From assembly GCA_037577475.1 (NCBI GenBank), contig CM075195.1, forward strand, positions 24,393,399 to 24,457,398: DNA of 64,000 nt. The letters are read 5' to 3'. This DNA comes from Chaunax sp. Z400. Taxonomy: Eukaryota > Chordata > Actinopteri > Lophiiformes > Chaunacidae. Under the pieces are notes generated by a model. The model worked only from the letters and a program-made list of their open reading frames with translations. It had not been told where the DNA came from and searched no databases. The position numbers and the translations under genes are program-made. Shown here piece by piece: positions 1-11,535 of the stretch. Every line of letters starts with the position of its first letter. Position 1 is the first letter of the stretch.

Positions 1-1628
1 AACGGGAAAGCGCAACACGCACGATCCATGTCGACCATCTATGCCAGATTAGTGTGTGACGGTGTATGTGTTAAACTCGTAAGCAAAGGGGGTTTTCTCA
101 TTCATAAACATATCAGTGATTTCAGGTTACAGTGTGTGTTAGGATGAGAAGTGTGTTGACAGGTCAGATGCGCATACAAAAACAACACACAAACACCATT
201 AGCCTCCATGTCCCAAAAACATCTTTTTTAATTACGCAGCAGCAGGTGAATAATGAAAAAGATGGAGAGGGTGAAGCGCAGAGACAGCGTGTCCAACATA
301 TCTACAAAAACAACACCAAAACAACCTGCAGTTTCATTAGTGGTGCTGATTAACAACAGCGTCAGCAGGCTCCATGTCTGCCATTGACAGACCCAGTGTT
401 ATTTCTTATTAATCACTTCTCTGTTTTCTCTCACTTGTTTCTCATTGTTAACACTGCTTAATAATCGGCATTATCAATGTATAGTCAGAATGATTTCTCC
501 CCCCCACTGTAACAGTCTTTCTCCTCTTTGCTCATGCATGCACTTTCAATATATCTGTTTGTCTACATATACAGTAAATACTTTAAGAGAAAAAAATGAT
601 AAGCATATTCATCATCTCCATCATACACTATTTCTCTTTAAAAGACAGTAGTCAGATATGAATTTTTTTTTAAAGGGTAGATTAGCCTGGTTTTTATGTC
701 AATTTTGATTACTTTGTTGTTTTTTTTAACCAATACTTATTAGCCACGTGTTACAGGAGATAATGTAATTAGTTTATTTAAGTATAGAAAGTCTGTGTTG
801 ATCCAGGCATATTTAATGGCCCATAATGGTAAAAATCTCTTCTTTTTCTTTTCTGTATTCTGCTGTTTTGAGGTGGTTTTTGGTGCAAGCATTTGACTGC
901 ATGTCTAAATGAAAATCGTTTTTTGAAATGCAACGAGAAGACACAGTGGTCAACCTGCTCCACCACGTGACGTTTGTCTCTAATTTTACTTTAGTAAAAA
1001 GAGACAACATTTATGAACAAAGAGAGAAGATGATGATATAGAATGAAAGTATCAGCAGGGACCACAACTCCAGTAAAAATAGTTTTTCAGTGGTAATTTT
1101 CAAACTCAATCTACTACAGTACATAGTAAAGCTCTCAACAACCTTTCATTTGCTTGTGTGTCGCACACACTTAAACAAATGCAGACAGATGGAACCCATT
1201 CCTACAACACCCACCCACTTTGTGGATTTGGACACAATGGTGACACAAAAACTGCCAATTAGAGTGGCAAAATTTACTCAACTCAAATGCCATTTGTTAT
1301 CTTTCCTCCTCAGTTCATATCACAGTTTTTCCCCATTTTATACACACAAAAACTGGAACTATGCACACAATTCTGGAAACTTGAAGCTCATGTATCAACA
1401 ACATGACTCCAAACTGCTAAACTCTAAGCACAATTCCACTGCTCTCACTCAAATATCATTCTAAATCACAGTTTTGTAAATCTCTGAACACAAATTGCAT
1501 CATTCAGCACCTTTTGTTCACCTAGAAACACTTTCCTTCAAAATGCAACAGCCTGATTACCAATTAGCCTCTCGCATGTCGCACCTGTGCAAACTCAATT
1601 GGAAGAACACTTCAATCATGTGTCAGAG
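1..1628. other. non-coding sequence, flank of transposon
   Basis: I see no gene here. The open frames are short, mostly lack an ATG and have no recognisable motif. The last 300-500 bases probably belong to the 5' flank of the transposase element that follows, but I could not fix a terminal inverted repeat for it. Confidence 0.5.
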
Positions 1629-1636
1629 TATAAAAG
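1629..1636 (+). promoter_or_regulatory. TATA box of the transposase gene
   Basis: TATAAAAG lies about 30 bases upstream of the first coding-like codons of the transposase exon. It suits an element-encoded RNA polymerase II promoter. The assignment rests on position and sequence only. Confidence 0.5.
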
Positions 1637-1658
1637 AGGCCGCAAGTGACTTATACAG

Positions 1659-2941
1659 GTGTTAGGCAAGAAGCCGGAGCAGCAAGAACACACAGGAAGA
1701 GGAAGAGTGAGAGTAAGAGGAGGCCCAGTAGGCCGCGGAGGCCATCGAGGAGGAGGAGGAGGAAGAGGAAGGCAAAGGCGAGCCAATATTTCCAATGAAA
1801 CACGTGCAACTTTGGACGACCATGTAATCAATGGTGGCCTAACCGTGACTGAAGCTGGGCAGCGAGTCCAGCCGAATTTGAGCCGCTTCACAGTAGCCTC
1901 AGTTATCCGGGCCTTTAGAGAAGAGAATAGGTAAGTAACCACTTTACAGTACGCTCTACAGTAATTACAGTATACCATAACTACAGTGCTACCAGAAATT
2001 TACCCTATAGTGTAATATTTTGTCTTACATTTACGTAGCTATACAGTAAAAAGTGTATCCTATAATGTGCATATATACTTTTCACAGAACAGAAAGACGG
2101 CCAGCAAGAGGTGGCAGAGGCCGAGGAATTCACAGACGGGCATGAATCAACACCAGCTGAGAATGAAACAAGTATATCGTGTTCCATTTGAGCACAACTC
2201 TGACCGAGCGAAGGAGCAACGATACCAACATGTGCATGTGAGTACAGCATCCTCTCACTACTGTATGTACCTCAGTGTTCCTGTATGTTCCTGATATGGT
2301 CATTCTCCCTTTTTCAGAGAGTGCTTGAACTTGATGGCAAAGCCGTTCCCAATGAATTTATCTTCCTTGACGAGGCAGGGTTCAACCTGCAGAAGACCAG
2401 GCGGCGGCGGCGGCGGCGGGGGGGGGGGGGACATCATTGGCAACCATGCCATTGTCAGTGTCCCTGGGCAGCGTGGCGGAAATGTCAACCACGTGTGCTG
2501 CTATTGGTCATCACCATGCACAACTTGGTCCCTACAACACTCCCCGTTGGCTAACATTCCTTGACGAACTCAAAAATATCCTCTTCCTCCCACAGCAAGA
2601 GGAACCAGAGCGGCCCACCTTACGTTGTCATTTGGGATAATGTACAGTAAGTTTCCACGACTGGTTCGCCAACAACCCGCGTTTTGTAGCGCTGCACCTT
2701 CCACCATATTCCCCATTTCTAAATCCAGTAGAGGAATTCTTTTCAGCATGGTGGTGGAAAGTGTACGAACGCAGACCCCACGAGCGTGTGGCACTACTCC
2801 AGGCAATGGCGGAGGCATGTGATGACATCCACGCAGATGAATGCCAAGGATGGATTTGCCATGCCAGGCGTATTTTCCCCCTGCTGCTTGGCCAGGGAGA
2901 ACATGGCAGCCAATGTGGATGAGGTCCTCTGGCCTAACTAG
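1659..2941 (+). pseudogene. Tc1/mariner-IS630-type transposase, three exons, broken
   Basis: A remnant of a DDE transposase of the IS630-Tc1-mariner superfamily, the enzyme that cuts and reinserts its element at TA sites. Exon 1 (about 1659-1930) encodes a Gly/Arg-rich start followed by a helix-turn-helix-like stretch (ANISNETRATLDDHVING, then QPNLSRFTVASVIRAF). It ends at a GTAAGT donor. Exon 2 (2088-2237) follows TTTTCACAG, reads ERRPARGGRGR and then YRVPFEHNSDR, and ends at GTGAGT. Exon 3 starts at 2318 after TTTTTCAG. The acidic triad can be seen: D in IFLDEAGFN (near 2370), D in VVIWDN (near 2630) and E in FLNPVEEFFSAW (near 2730). The frame ends near NVDEVLWPN, TAG at 2939. Breaks: no ATG where exon 1 should begin; a frame change and probable deletion in exon 2; a GGC/G run at 2401-2430 that shifts the frame; further shifts near 2485 and 2620; and a stop at about 2647. 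The family is known from many teleost genomes. This copy cannot make an enzyme. Confidence 0.88.
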
Positions 2942-5515
2942 GATCAGAGGCGGGATGCAGAGTGATCTGTTTCATTGCATTTTGCAATTTTTTTTTTGTC
3001 AGCTCAGTTGAACACTTTGTATTGCAGCAACGAAAAAATATTTCTTTTGTTACCTTTTTGTATCCGTGCACTGATTTTCTTTGTAGTGTTTTTCATTGCA
3101 CTTACATGATGTGATATTACTGAGTTTTGCTACATACTATGTAAAATAGGTAACATTTGTGTAGCATATACATGTAGTACTGTAAATGCTATTTCGGGAC
3201 AAAAAACCCTACACTAGCCTCATGAAGTCAAAACATACATGAACACTTTTGACGGTAGTGTTTTGAATTTATTACATCAGTGTTTATTTGATGCTCTGTA
3301 AGACATAAGCATATAAAAGCTGTGTGTATTGTTTTGGTGGAAGGAATCAAAGAGAGAACATGGTTTTGAGCGCTGTGTTTCATTTAGCAAGAGATTTTTG
3401 TAGTTTTGACAAAGTAGTTGACTCTTTTCAGTTTGTGTTTAGGGTTTTGAGAAATTGAGCTACAGTATCTGGAAATGTGTTTTGACATTTGTGGAAAAAA
3501 CTATAAATAAGAGTGGACAAAACAATCAGCTAGCAGCTTCTGTAATTCACATGAATGCCTTGACGGAACGTCAATATAAAACTAGGCTGTTGTCTGGTTA
3601 AAGTGCTCTTATTCTGTCAAAGAAGAAGTTTACTCTGAACCACCAGTCTGATAATAGAGGACTGTTTGTTTCTCTAGTTCCAACAACTCCATTGGATTGG
3701 AATGCTACATCTTCTCTCTAGCATCAATTTCAGGAATCACAGTCTCATTTTCAGCCATGTCAAACCAGACTGCACTGTTTATTTGTGTTACTCTATTCAA
3801 TGGTCATGTTTATTTGAATGCTCAGGCACCAGTAAATATATCAATTCCAACAAGACAAGCTGATCTGAAGTGGGAGAGACAAGAGAGGTAAAACAGCTAC
3901 AGCTCAGCTATTTATAATGGATCCTTCATGGGGCCATTTTCATTCAAAGCGTGTGTGTCTCTTAATACTGGAGAACTGATTTATTCAATTTGCCACAGCT
4001 AAGGTCAAATCATCTCCATGTATAAGGAGGATAATATATGCTGTGAGCACATACAGTAGATTCACAAATACATAGAGAGATGATTATGATAATAGTTTTA
4101 CCTTTCATTTTTACACAGCTCCTCATCTTGAAAGAAGTCAGAGTAAGTACCTGAATTATTGGGTTGCACATACATTTTTTACACTTATTTTTAAAGGTAT
4201 CTTATTTAGATATCATGAAGACAATAAATTTGTTTTGGTCAGCATAGTAACTTTGTGTATCCCTCCATAACAGAAGAACACCTCCTCACAGTCATCATCT
4301 TGACTCACCAAGCCCTCCTTGGGGTCATGGTTGTCCCGCTGACTGTCCCGGGATGGCTTGTTTACTGTAGAAGTGAAACTGTGTGAAGCACTTCGTCAAG
4401 CTAGCCCCGGCACTGTTCACCTCATATTCCCTCTTCCAAGCCTTGTGACTCCCATCACTTACTGCGCCCACAGGCCTTGATGGTGGTGACACGACAACAA
4501 AATCCAATGCTACATCAACAGTGTTGCGAAAGTCTGGAAACCTAAAAACTTTAAAAGCAATTCACAAGATGAATTTCTACCTCAAAGTCATGTCCTATGG
4601 GTGAACATTTGCAGATGAGTATAAGTAAATGAAGCTGGAAAGGCTTAAGGAAGATATTAAATTTGGATCTTAGTCATGTGCTAGAACATTGAGAATCAAA
4701 TAAAAAATCACACAGTGCTCAATTTTACAAGGACACCAGTCCAGCAGCATAATTTGTTTTTCTTGTTAACCATTGCTCTGAAGTAGGATTCATTTTTTAG
4801 GTATGTCAAATTTCAGGTGTCATGGCAACGGTTGTTGGATCCTTGTGGTCATTCCATCCCAAATGTTTGTTCCCTCTCTTTCTTCCCTTTATGGTTCACT
4901 TTGCTGTGCATCTCTCCCTCCTTGTTCCTCTAATCTCCCTCTCTTTAGCTGTAAACACATTTGTCCATGTTGCTAGGGAGCCCCTCAACCACTCCCCCCA
5001 GGAAGAACAATCACATAGACTCACATGATTTATTTTTTTTAAATAAGCAGGTAAATATTACATAATTACTAAGTGAAATGTATAAATTACAATGCAAATA
5101 CAGATTAAAAGTGTTGTATATTGTTTCAAGTAAATGATAGCCATTGAAAGTTGTGTATGTTCTGAATACAACACACTGGAGGTTTTTGGGATGAGTTTTT
5201 CAACCTAATTAAGTCTAGTAACAGGTGGAAGCAGAGAGCGAGTGGCTCATAGTACTGCATAGAGCCAGAATGAGAATAATCTTTGTGGAGAACATACCAT
5301 CTCAGCTGCAGCTTGGCAACAGGCCTACACTGGGCCCCTGTGAGCTTCAGGGGGTAAATATAGATAGGACCTAAATACATGCTGTTGGTCTTAATAATAG
5401 TCTAGATTTATGGTGGCACTATTTAATTTCCATTGTCCATATCAAATTAATTATTAGGAAATCAGTATTGTTATACTCTGTACTATATATAAATGTATAT
5501 ATTGTAGTTTGACTT
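2942..5515. other. non-coding, 3' flank of transposon then unique sequence
   Basis: The first 500-600 bases are AT-rich and probably include the 3' part of the transposon. I could not match an inverted repeat to the 5' side with confidence. The rest holds no recognisable gene or repeat. The minus-strand open frame at 4325-4507 has no motif and is treated as chance. Confidence 0.5.
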
Positions 5516-6148
5516 ATATCTATTAGCGGTGTAACGGTACATGTATCCGAACCGAAGATTTTCGGTGCGGGCCTTTCGGTTCCAAACGAATGCAGCGAGC
5601 GCACATGCAGAACTTACTTGTCTGCTGTCACTCTCACGACGGATGGGTGGAGAATATTTATGTTGCAGAGTCCTAAAGTGAAGCTGAAAGCTGCTAATGT
5701 AAAGTGCAGTACAAGTACGGTATTTTTCTACATGCTGCACCATTTTTGATGTATTTCTTTATTGGTGAGAGTATTTATGTTGCACAGTCCTAATGCAAAG
5801 CTGATAATTTGAATACAATAACAGAACAGTTTAAGTACAGTGAATTTTCTACATGCTGCACCTTAATGGACATTTATTTTATTATTTCTATTTATTTGAG
5901 AGAATGTTTGTTTTGATTTATTTAGTAAAATGTACTTTCTTCATTATGTTATTTTAGTTAAGAAAGACACAGCCATAGTCTGTTCAGTTAACCAGTGTTG
6001 AATAAAAAAAGAATAAGAAAAAAAAACAACAGTTAAATGTGTTCTGTTCCTGTTTCCACTGTACCGAAAACGTACCGAACCGTGACCTCAAAACCGAGGT
6101 ACGTACCGAACCATGATTTTTGTGTACCGTTTCACTCCTAATATCTAT
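5516..6148. mobile_element. hAT-type non-autonomous element with 8-bp target duplication
   Basis: The element spans 5524-6140 (617 bp). ATATCTAT occurs directly before it (5516-5523) and directly after it (6141-6148), a perfect 8-bp target duplication. The left end TAGCGGTGTAACGGTACA and the reverse complement of the right end TAGGAGTGAAACGGTACA match at 15 of 18 positions. An 8-bp duplication with a short inverted repeat is the signature of the hAT superfamily. Inside, a unit starting near 5650 recurs about 117-121 bp later, near 5767. No transposase is encoded, so the copy would need one supplied in trans. The open frame at 5483-5743 crosses the element end and is chance. Confidence 0.9.
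5650..5865. repeat. internal duplication inside the hAT element
   Basis: Two diverged copies lie at about 5650-5742 and 5767-5863. Both begin GAGARTATTTATGTTGCA and both end TACATGCTGCACC. The spacing is 117-121 bp. It may be an ancestral feature of the family or a later tandem duplication. Confidence 0.75.
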
Positions 6149-7384
6149 CCAGATTTCTTTTGTATTTTTGGAGGCTCTTAAGCTTCCTTAACAAAGGAGC
6201 TTTATTATAAGAAATGTTCATTTAAGTCAGCAATACAAATGAAATAGTGTAAGTGTAAATACGCTGGTACCTCAGTACACGTTAGGCTGAATTTTGGAAT
6301 AGCCCCCCTGGAGAACAGCACCAGGCACCAACTGTTGCTTCTACGAGCAACAATTTGGCTACAGGTGACATCTAATGTCAACCGATGAAGCATTTAGTGA
6401 GAGGATCAGGCAGGATTACAGCTGAGCCGCTCTGTCTGTATTTGTTAATGTTAATACTAGTGAGCAGTGTAGCTGAATGTTACCTCACCAAGTTAAAATT
6501 CACAAACCACTCATACCATGTAAACATTGAGTCCCATGAGGCCGACACCATCAACATGCAGTGTGAAAAAGTGTCGAGAACAGACATTACCTGAAATGGC
6601 CAATAAGATCCTGCTCTACTGTATAATGCAAGCAGTGATACCTGCATTTGATCCTTTTGTAACCATAGCTAGATAAAAATTGACTGTTTGTATGGTTTTA
6701 CTCACAAACATTCTTGGATTTAATGTGTCATGTGATTGACCCACTACTGAAGAAGGAGAAATACCATCCTTTACAGTCTAAATCTGAGTGAGGTGTATTT
6801 GATGGAGTTGGCAGACCAGCATGTTGCGATGCCACCAAAATATTTTAAAGAATGGCTAAAACACACGCCTGTGCACATTGACTTGTATACAACAGGTAGT
6901 CTGCACTGACAGGACATACTACAAACTACTGACATCTTCATAATTAGGTCATTTAATCAGCTATTGGTATTGTTATGAAATTAACCTTTAAAAGTCTATA
7001 ATATATGAGAAAAGACATATGTCACCTTCTGATGTGACAACAAGCGCTGTTAAGTTAAAAAAAAAGGGAAAAAAGTGGCACCTTGTCAAAAACCTGCATG
7101 TTGCACATCAAAACAATCATTTGTATTTTTGCTCACTACTTCAGAGAGTCACGAACAATAAATGAAGGGGTCTGTGGCTTGAGGCCATCCACAGAGAGAA
7201 TGAAAATGGTAAACTGTGGGACAGTGAACAGTCAACACCTGTAAATCTGCAGCAAACATTTCAAAACATCTTAATCATGTTACTGAGTAAATTAGAAAAG
7301 AGTCTTAGTGGTGGTGTAAAAAGAATTCTTACTATGAAAACAATATGGCCCGAGCATGAAACATCTGCCTTTTAGAATGGAGTT
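6149..7384. other. non-coding, nothing recognised
   Basis: A plus-strand open frame at 6385-6594 has a hydrophobic stretch (LYLLMLILVSSVAEC) that could mimic a signal peptide, but it stops soon after and resembles no family I can name. No other feature is seen. Confidence 0.45.
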
Positions 7385-7675
7385 TGGTTCAATAGGGCAT
7401 TTTTCAACATTTTCTTTTATTTCGCAGGGAATAATGCATGGATCTTGATGGGGGGAAAAAACCCAGCATATTTATTATCTATGAGTGTGTGCAATTCAGA
7501 TCCAAATAAAAATCATTTTCCAGCACATTAAAAAATGTTTTCAATGGGGGTAGCTCTGTAAAAACCATGTGCAGTTAGTTACAGGGTTAAGAGTTTTATT
7601 TTGGATAAGGGACAGTTGGGCTTTGGTGGAAGTATGAACTGTACTGAGTGCAATTCTAGTTTCCTGTGTACTAAT
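7385..7675 (+). repeat. dispersed repeat family A, 3' part
   Basis: An old copy of a repeat common in fish. It shows GGGCATTTTTCAACATTTTC, AATAATGCATGGATCTTGAT and, at the end, GTTGGGCTTTGGTGGAAG. The last motif recurs as GTTGGGCCTTGGCGGAGG near 9408 in the second copy. The class of the family is not clear to me; no coding remnant is visible. Confidence 0.6.
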
Positions 7676-8585
7676 ACCAATTGTTGATTGGCAATGACAG
7701 AACTTCAATGTTTGTCTGACAAGACAGAGAATTTGTGTTTACTGTTCACTTAAGTGCCTAAAAGTTTTTATTTTACCCCATATTAAATTGACAGATTCCT
7801 CAGAATTTCCATTACTGCCAGTCAATTTAGAAGGACTGTTTTGATCCACAAAGGATCAGGGAATGAAGCAAGGTCAAAGTAGACAAATGTGCTACTCTCA
7901 TCTATCAGTCATTCTCTATTTAAAAGCCTCAGATGTGCACTTTAGAGCACAATTATCCATGAGTATTTATACCAGTAATTGCTCTACTTATGCCCAATAA
8001 ACAGTCCCTACTGCATTGGAAAATACCAACCAACATAGACCAAACCACCTAGGTCAGTGCAGAAGCTGCTGTGTCTCAGTCTAAAAATCCATATAGCTCT
8101 CTTGTGACCTTCTGTCTGCTTTTCTTTACTCTGCAGCCCCTTCTGTACCCCTTGGAGGCCATTCAAACTGCTGAGCTGTGTTTGTCTTCATGCCTCCCTG
8201 CTATCATAAATCTGATGTTCCAGTTTGCAAAACCTATACAGCCCGTGAGATTCTAAAAAAACCGGACCACCTGAGTGAAGAGGTGGAAAGAGGAACATGT
8301 CCCACGCTATATAAAGGAATTAGGATGTACTCTATATAGTATGCAATAAATTTTAAGGAGGCTTAGATTACCAACCTGTGTGTGTTCAGTTACATAGAGC
8401 ATAAAGTGAACTCAATATATTGTCCTTATTATTAACCTTCATCAGAACCATTAAATATAATTTCCATGATTAAGCATTTTGTCACTACAAGACTGACCGA
8501 GCCTGATAATTAATGACAATCTGGTGGCCTTTACCAGAACATGCCATTTTCACTGTCTGAGAAACGCTCCCAAGAACCCAGGACT
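7676..8585. other. non-coding, nothing recognised
   Basis: No gene or repeat that I can support. The open frame at 8071-8256 shows no motif. Confidence 0.4.
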
Positions 8586-8627
8586 GCTCTGCCTCTGCCT
8601 CTGCTCTGCTCTGCTCTGCTCTGCCTG
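8586..8627. repeat. (CTCTG)n-like pentanucleotide repeat
   Basis: Repeated CTGCT/CTGCCT units lie just upstream of the TTTG run and the family A head. Confidence 0.8.
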
Positions 8628-8633
8628 TGATCG

Positions 8634-8653
8634 GTTTGTTTGTTTGTTTGTTT
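8634..8653. repeat. (TTTG)5 repeat
   Basis: Five TTTG units. In family A copies such a run commonly sits at the 5' side, so it probably belongs to that repeat. Confidence 0.85.
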
Positions 8654-8654
8654 G

Positions 8655-9445
8655 TCTGATGTTAGCAGGATTACGCAAAAACTAATGGATGGATTTGCAT
8701 GAAATTTTCACCAAAGATGGGCCCTAGCATATCCTAGAGGTGATTAAATTTTGGTGATGATTCAGTGAGAGATGGGACTGGTACTGGAATAAGGACCTGT
8801 GTCCACTACAGCATTTTTTCCCATCTGAAAATGCTGGGTGCTCTTCTGAAAACGCCCAACTAGGAGCGCTTGAGAGCGGTTTGGAGGCGAAGCATTTTTC
8901 AGCTGAGGCGCTTTGGTTGCTATGATACGGAATATCCATGGAGGTAATTTGTGTTGCAAATACCTTATTTTGCAGATAGTTTGTTAGATAGTGTTTGTGC
9001 AGTTTGTGCAGATAGTGTAAAAATGGCAGCACAAGGTAGAGGACCTGCTCTGGCCCTGGCTCTGGATGAAGGGAAGGCTGGAGGAAGTAGGGGGAGAGGA
9101 CGGACCCGCATGTCTATGTGGGTCCCGCCCCTCCTCCGCTGTCATTGGACGGCTGGGTAAAAAGTGACAGTGATGAGCACCGCATTTCACCCAAACTTGA
9201 ACATTTTTTAACTCTCGGCAACCACAAAAAAAAACGTGCAGGGCTCAGCACAGAAAGACACTCAGCGCCTCGTCACGCTACTGCCGTTTGCAGCGTAGTG
9301 TAAATATGTGGCGCTCCCATTGCAAATAATTAAAATAAAAATACGCTGGCCTCAGGAAAAAATGCTTTGTTGGACACAGGCCCTAACAATTATGTCAAGG
9401 ATTGTTGGGCCTTGGCGGAGGTTTGCGCTCTTGTTGAGGATTTTG
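8655..9445 (+). repeat. dispersed repeat family A, split by a MITE
   Basis: The left part (8655-8789) has AGCAGGATTACGCAAAAACT and TTAAATTTTGGTGATGATTC. The right part (9387-9445) has GTTGGGCCTTGGCGGAGG. The gap is filled exactly by the Harbinger-type element at 8793-9383, so the repeat is older than that insertion. A reverse-strand copy lies at 44440-44830. Confidence 0.7.
8790..9386. mobile_element. PIF/Harbinger-type MITE with TAA target duplication
   Basis: The element spans 8793-9383 (591 bp) with TAA on both sides (8790-8792 and 9384-9386). Left end: GGACCTGTGTCC. Reverse complement of the right end: GGGCCTGTGTCC. Over the outer 27 bases the ends agree at 23 positions and both run into GCATTTTTT. 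A 3-bp TWA duplication and a GGGCC-type terminus are the marks of PIF/Harbinger elements. It holds a short ATG frame (9023-9160, Gly/Arg-rich, GGSRGRGR) of unknown origin and no transposase catalytic domain. The inner part has several CpGs, unlike its surroundings. Confidence 0.88.
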
Positions 9446-9607
9446 TTTCAACACCAATAAATACAGATAGAATCGTTTTAACCATTTATACTTTGTCTGG
9501 ATGACTGCTTTCAGAAAAGAAAATGGCTGGGGATCTAGAAGGGAGGTTTTGTACAGAAGCATTGTACAGAATGCCACATCCATTTATACTGTATTTTAGT
9601 ATTTCGA

Positions 9608-9745
9608 TGAAGAGGAGAGAGACATGCTTCATCTCTGCTATCTGTCTCAGGTGGAAGTACTTCATAAAAATGTCAGGGCAAGTAGTTCAACTTCCAGTTT
9701 TTCCTGTCAGTAGTCAGTCTCTCTCTCAATTATTGTTTTTATGCA
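9608..9745 (+). repeat. copy 1 of a local duplicated repeat
   Basis: The order GAGAGACATGC, TTCATCTCTGCTATCT, CAGGTGG, AAGTAGTTCAAC and CAGTCTCTCTC recurs at 11396-11535 in the same orientation with small indels. The class is unknown. Confidence 0.65.
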
Positions 9746-11395
9746 ACACTCCAACAAGGGGTTTTAATTTATCTCTTTAAAAATGTATTTATTCAAATAT
9801 CAGCAAATTTTAACTTTATTCTTTTAACAATATAGGATATTGCTATTTCTTGTCAAGCGTGGCGTGAGTTAAATGAATAAAACATTTCGCTAGATGTTTA
9901 ATTCTGTTTATAATCTTTAAATGTGTTTAGAAATTATGAACATGTGTGGGAAGTGACAAAAAAGTATCACTTAGTATCACACAGTATTACTGGGTTATCC
10001 TAAGTTATGTGCTGGTACACCTAACTGGAGCCCTGTACTGAGGGTTTTTTGGTCAATATGCAATAAAACCTTCACCATAAATGCATATTCTGCAGTCTTG
10101 TTTGACTGATGCCTTTCCTACATTTTATATAACATGGTTGTAGAACGGCCACATGCTGCTAAAGTGGTTCAAATATGGCGAGAGGGAAGCATAAGAGGTT
10201 AAAGGGATTATCTCTTAACTGTGGACCTTAGTCACACCATCAGACCAGCAAGCATGTGCAGCGACAGTGTTGCTGCTCTGAGGCTGACCCTGACCTCTGA
10301 CCTCCCACCGAAGGTGCCAAGGCAAAAGACAATTTCTCCACAGGGATCAATTAAGCGTCACACCATTGTCTAAAGAGGACCTTCTTAGTTTAAATCAGCT
10401 CATGCTGAGAGAAAGGACTAGTTACACCTGCATTTACTATGGAGATGTTTGAATTCTACTGAGAGGATGTTGTCTATCTCACTATTAAAGATCTACAAAT
10501 TTGACTCAAATATGACTAAATGAAGTGAAGCTTGGCCCATTAAAAAATGCTGTGTTCATTTACGCTCATGGCACTGCAGCTCAGCTCACTCTGTTCCTCT
10601 ACACATCCAAAAGGTACACACAAGGTCCAGATTCATACGGGGAAATTGTCTGGAGTAAAGCAGCCATCCTTTTGATAAACCCTGGGACCCATCTGAGCAG
10701 TCTGTAAATATTTATTTCAGAATTTATTTCAGAAGTTTTATTCTATTTCCTCTGTCCTGTCAACTTTCATTTTTGCAGCTTTCAGCAATGCTATTTAAAT
10801 TTCCCATAATATTAGCTACAGTATATTACTGCACACATGGCAACATTTAAAATGACTGATAGCCTCTCAAATCATGAAAGTAAATCATTTAAGAAAACTC
10901 TCATACATTAATATAAAATACAATCAAGAAATCCTTCGGGAGGATTGCACTGCTGGAAATGTAAAAGGTAAGTTTGCCTACAGGGACCAGGAGTGGTGCA
11001 ATGAAATGTCAATGTGGAAGTAAACAAAGACAAACTCTGTCCATGCAAGTGGATGATTTATGCCTATGTGTGGGTTCAGATGACCTAAAAGCCGATCACT
11101 ACATGCGATAATACTTGCCGTCATTTTTCACTTACATGCTTTACTGTATTTATGAGTCAAATGAGAGAGGAGGCCAGGAGGGGAGACATCAGATACTTTC
11201 CCCACCTCAGTTCCTTTCACACTGGACTGCATGCAGATCAGTGGTTGCAGATATTGTTCTGTGCATGCATATTGCTTGGTTTTCATGTGCGCGGATTTAA
11301 AGACTAATCGATGCTCTTTGTCAGTATTTTGCAGAAGCAGCCGAAGCTTTGAAGCATTTCGGTCAGCCCTATTACCTTTAAGTTCAAATGTAGAG
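9746..11395. other. non-coding, nothing recognised
   Basis: No gene or transposon recognised. A GC-richer stretch at about 10240-10390 stands out from the AT-rich background but shows no open frame or named motif. Confidence 0.4.
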
Positions 11396-11535
11396 ATGAA
11401 AAGGAGAAAGACATGCCTCCACTTCATCTCTGCTATCTCAGGTGGGCTGTACTTCAAGTCAAGTAGTTCAACACAATATTTTCCACCAATATTTCCTATT
11501 GGTAGACAGACTCTCAACCTCTCCTATAGTTTCTC
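11396..11535 (+). repeat. copy 2 of a local duplicated repeat
   Basis: Same orientation as 9608-9745. Shared blocks include TTCATCTCTGCTATCT and AAGTAGTTCAACA. The spacing is about 1.8 kb. This is either two insertions of one unknown repeat or an old local duplication. Confidence 0.65.

Noticed and set aside
1300..3520. Terminal inverted repeats of the Tc1/mariner-type element
   Set aside because: Flanks share weak A/T-rich similarity (for example AGTTTTTCC-like stretches), but no pair of ends with TA borders was convincing, so no borders are claimed.
6385..6594. Frame with a hydrophobic start resembling a secreted cysteine-containing peptide
   Set aside because: Only three Cys after the hydrophobic stretch, no family pattern, early stop and no splice donor of note.
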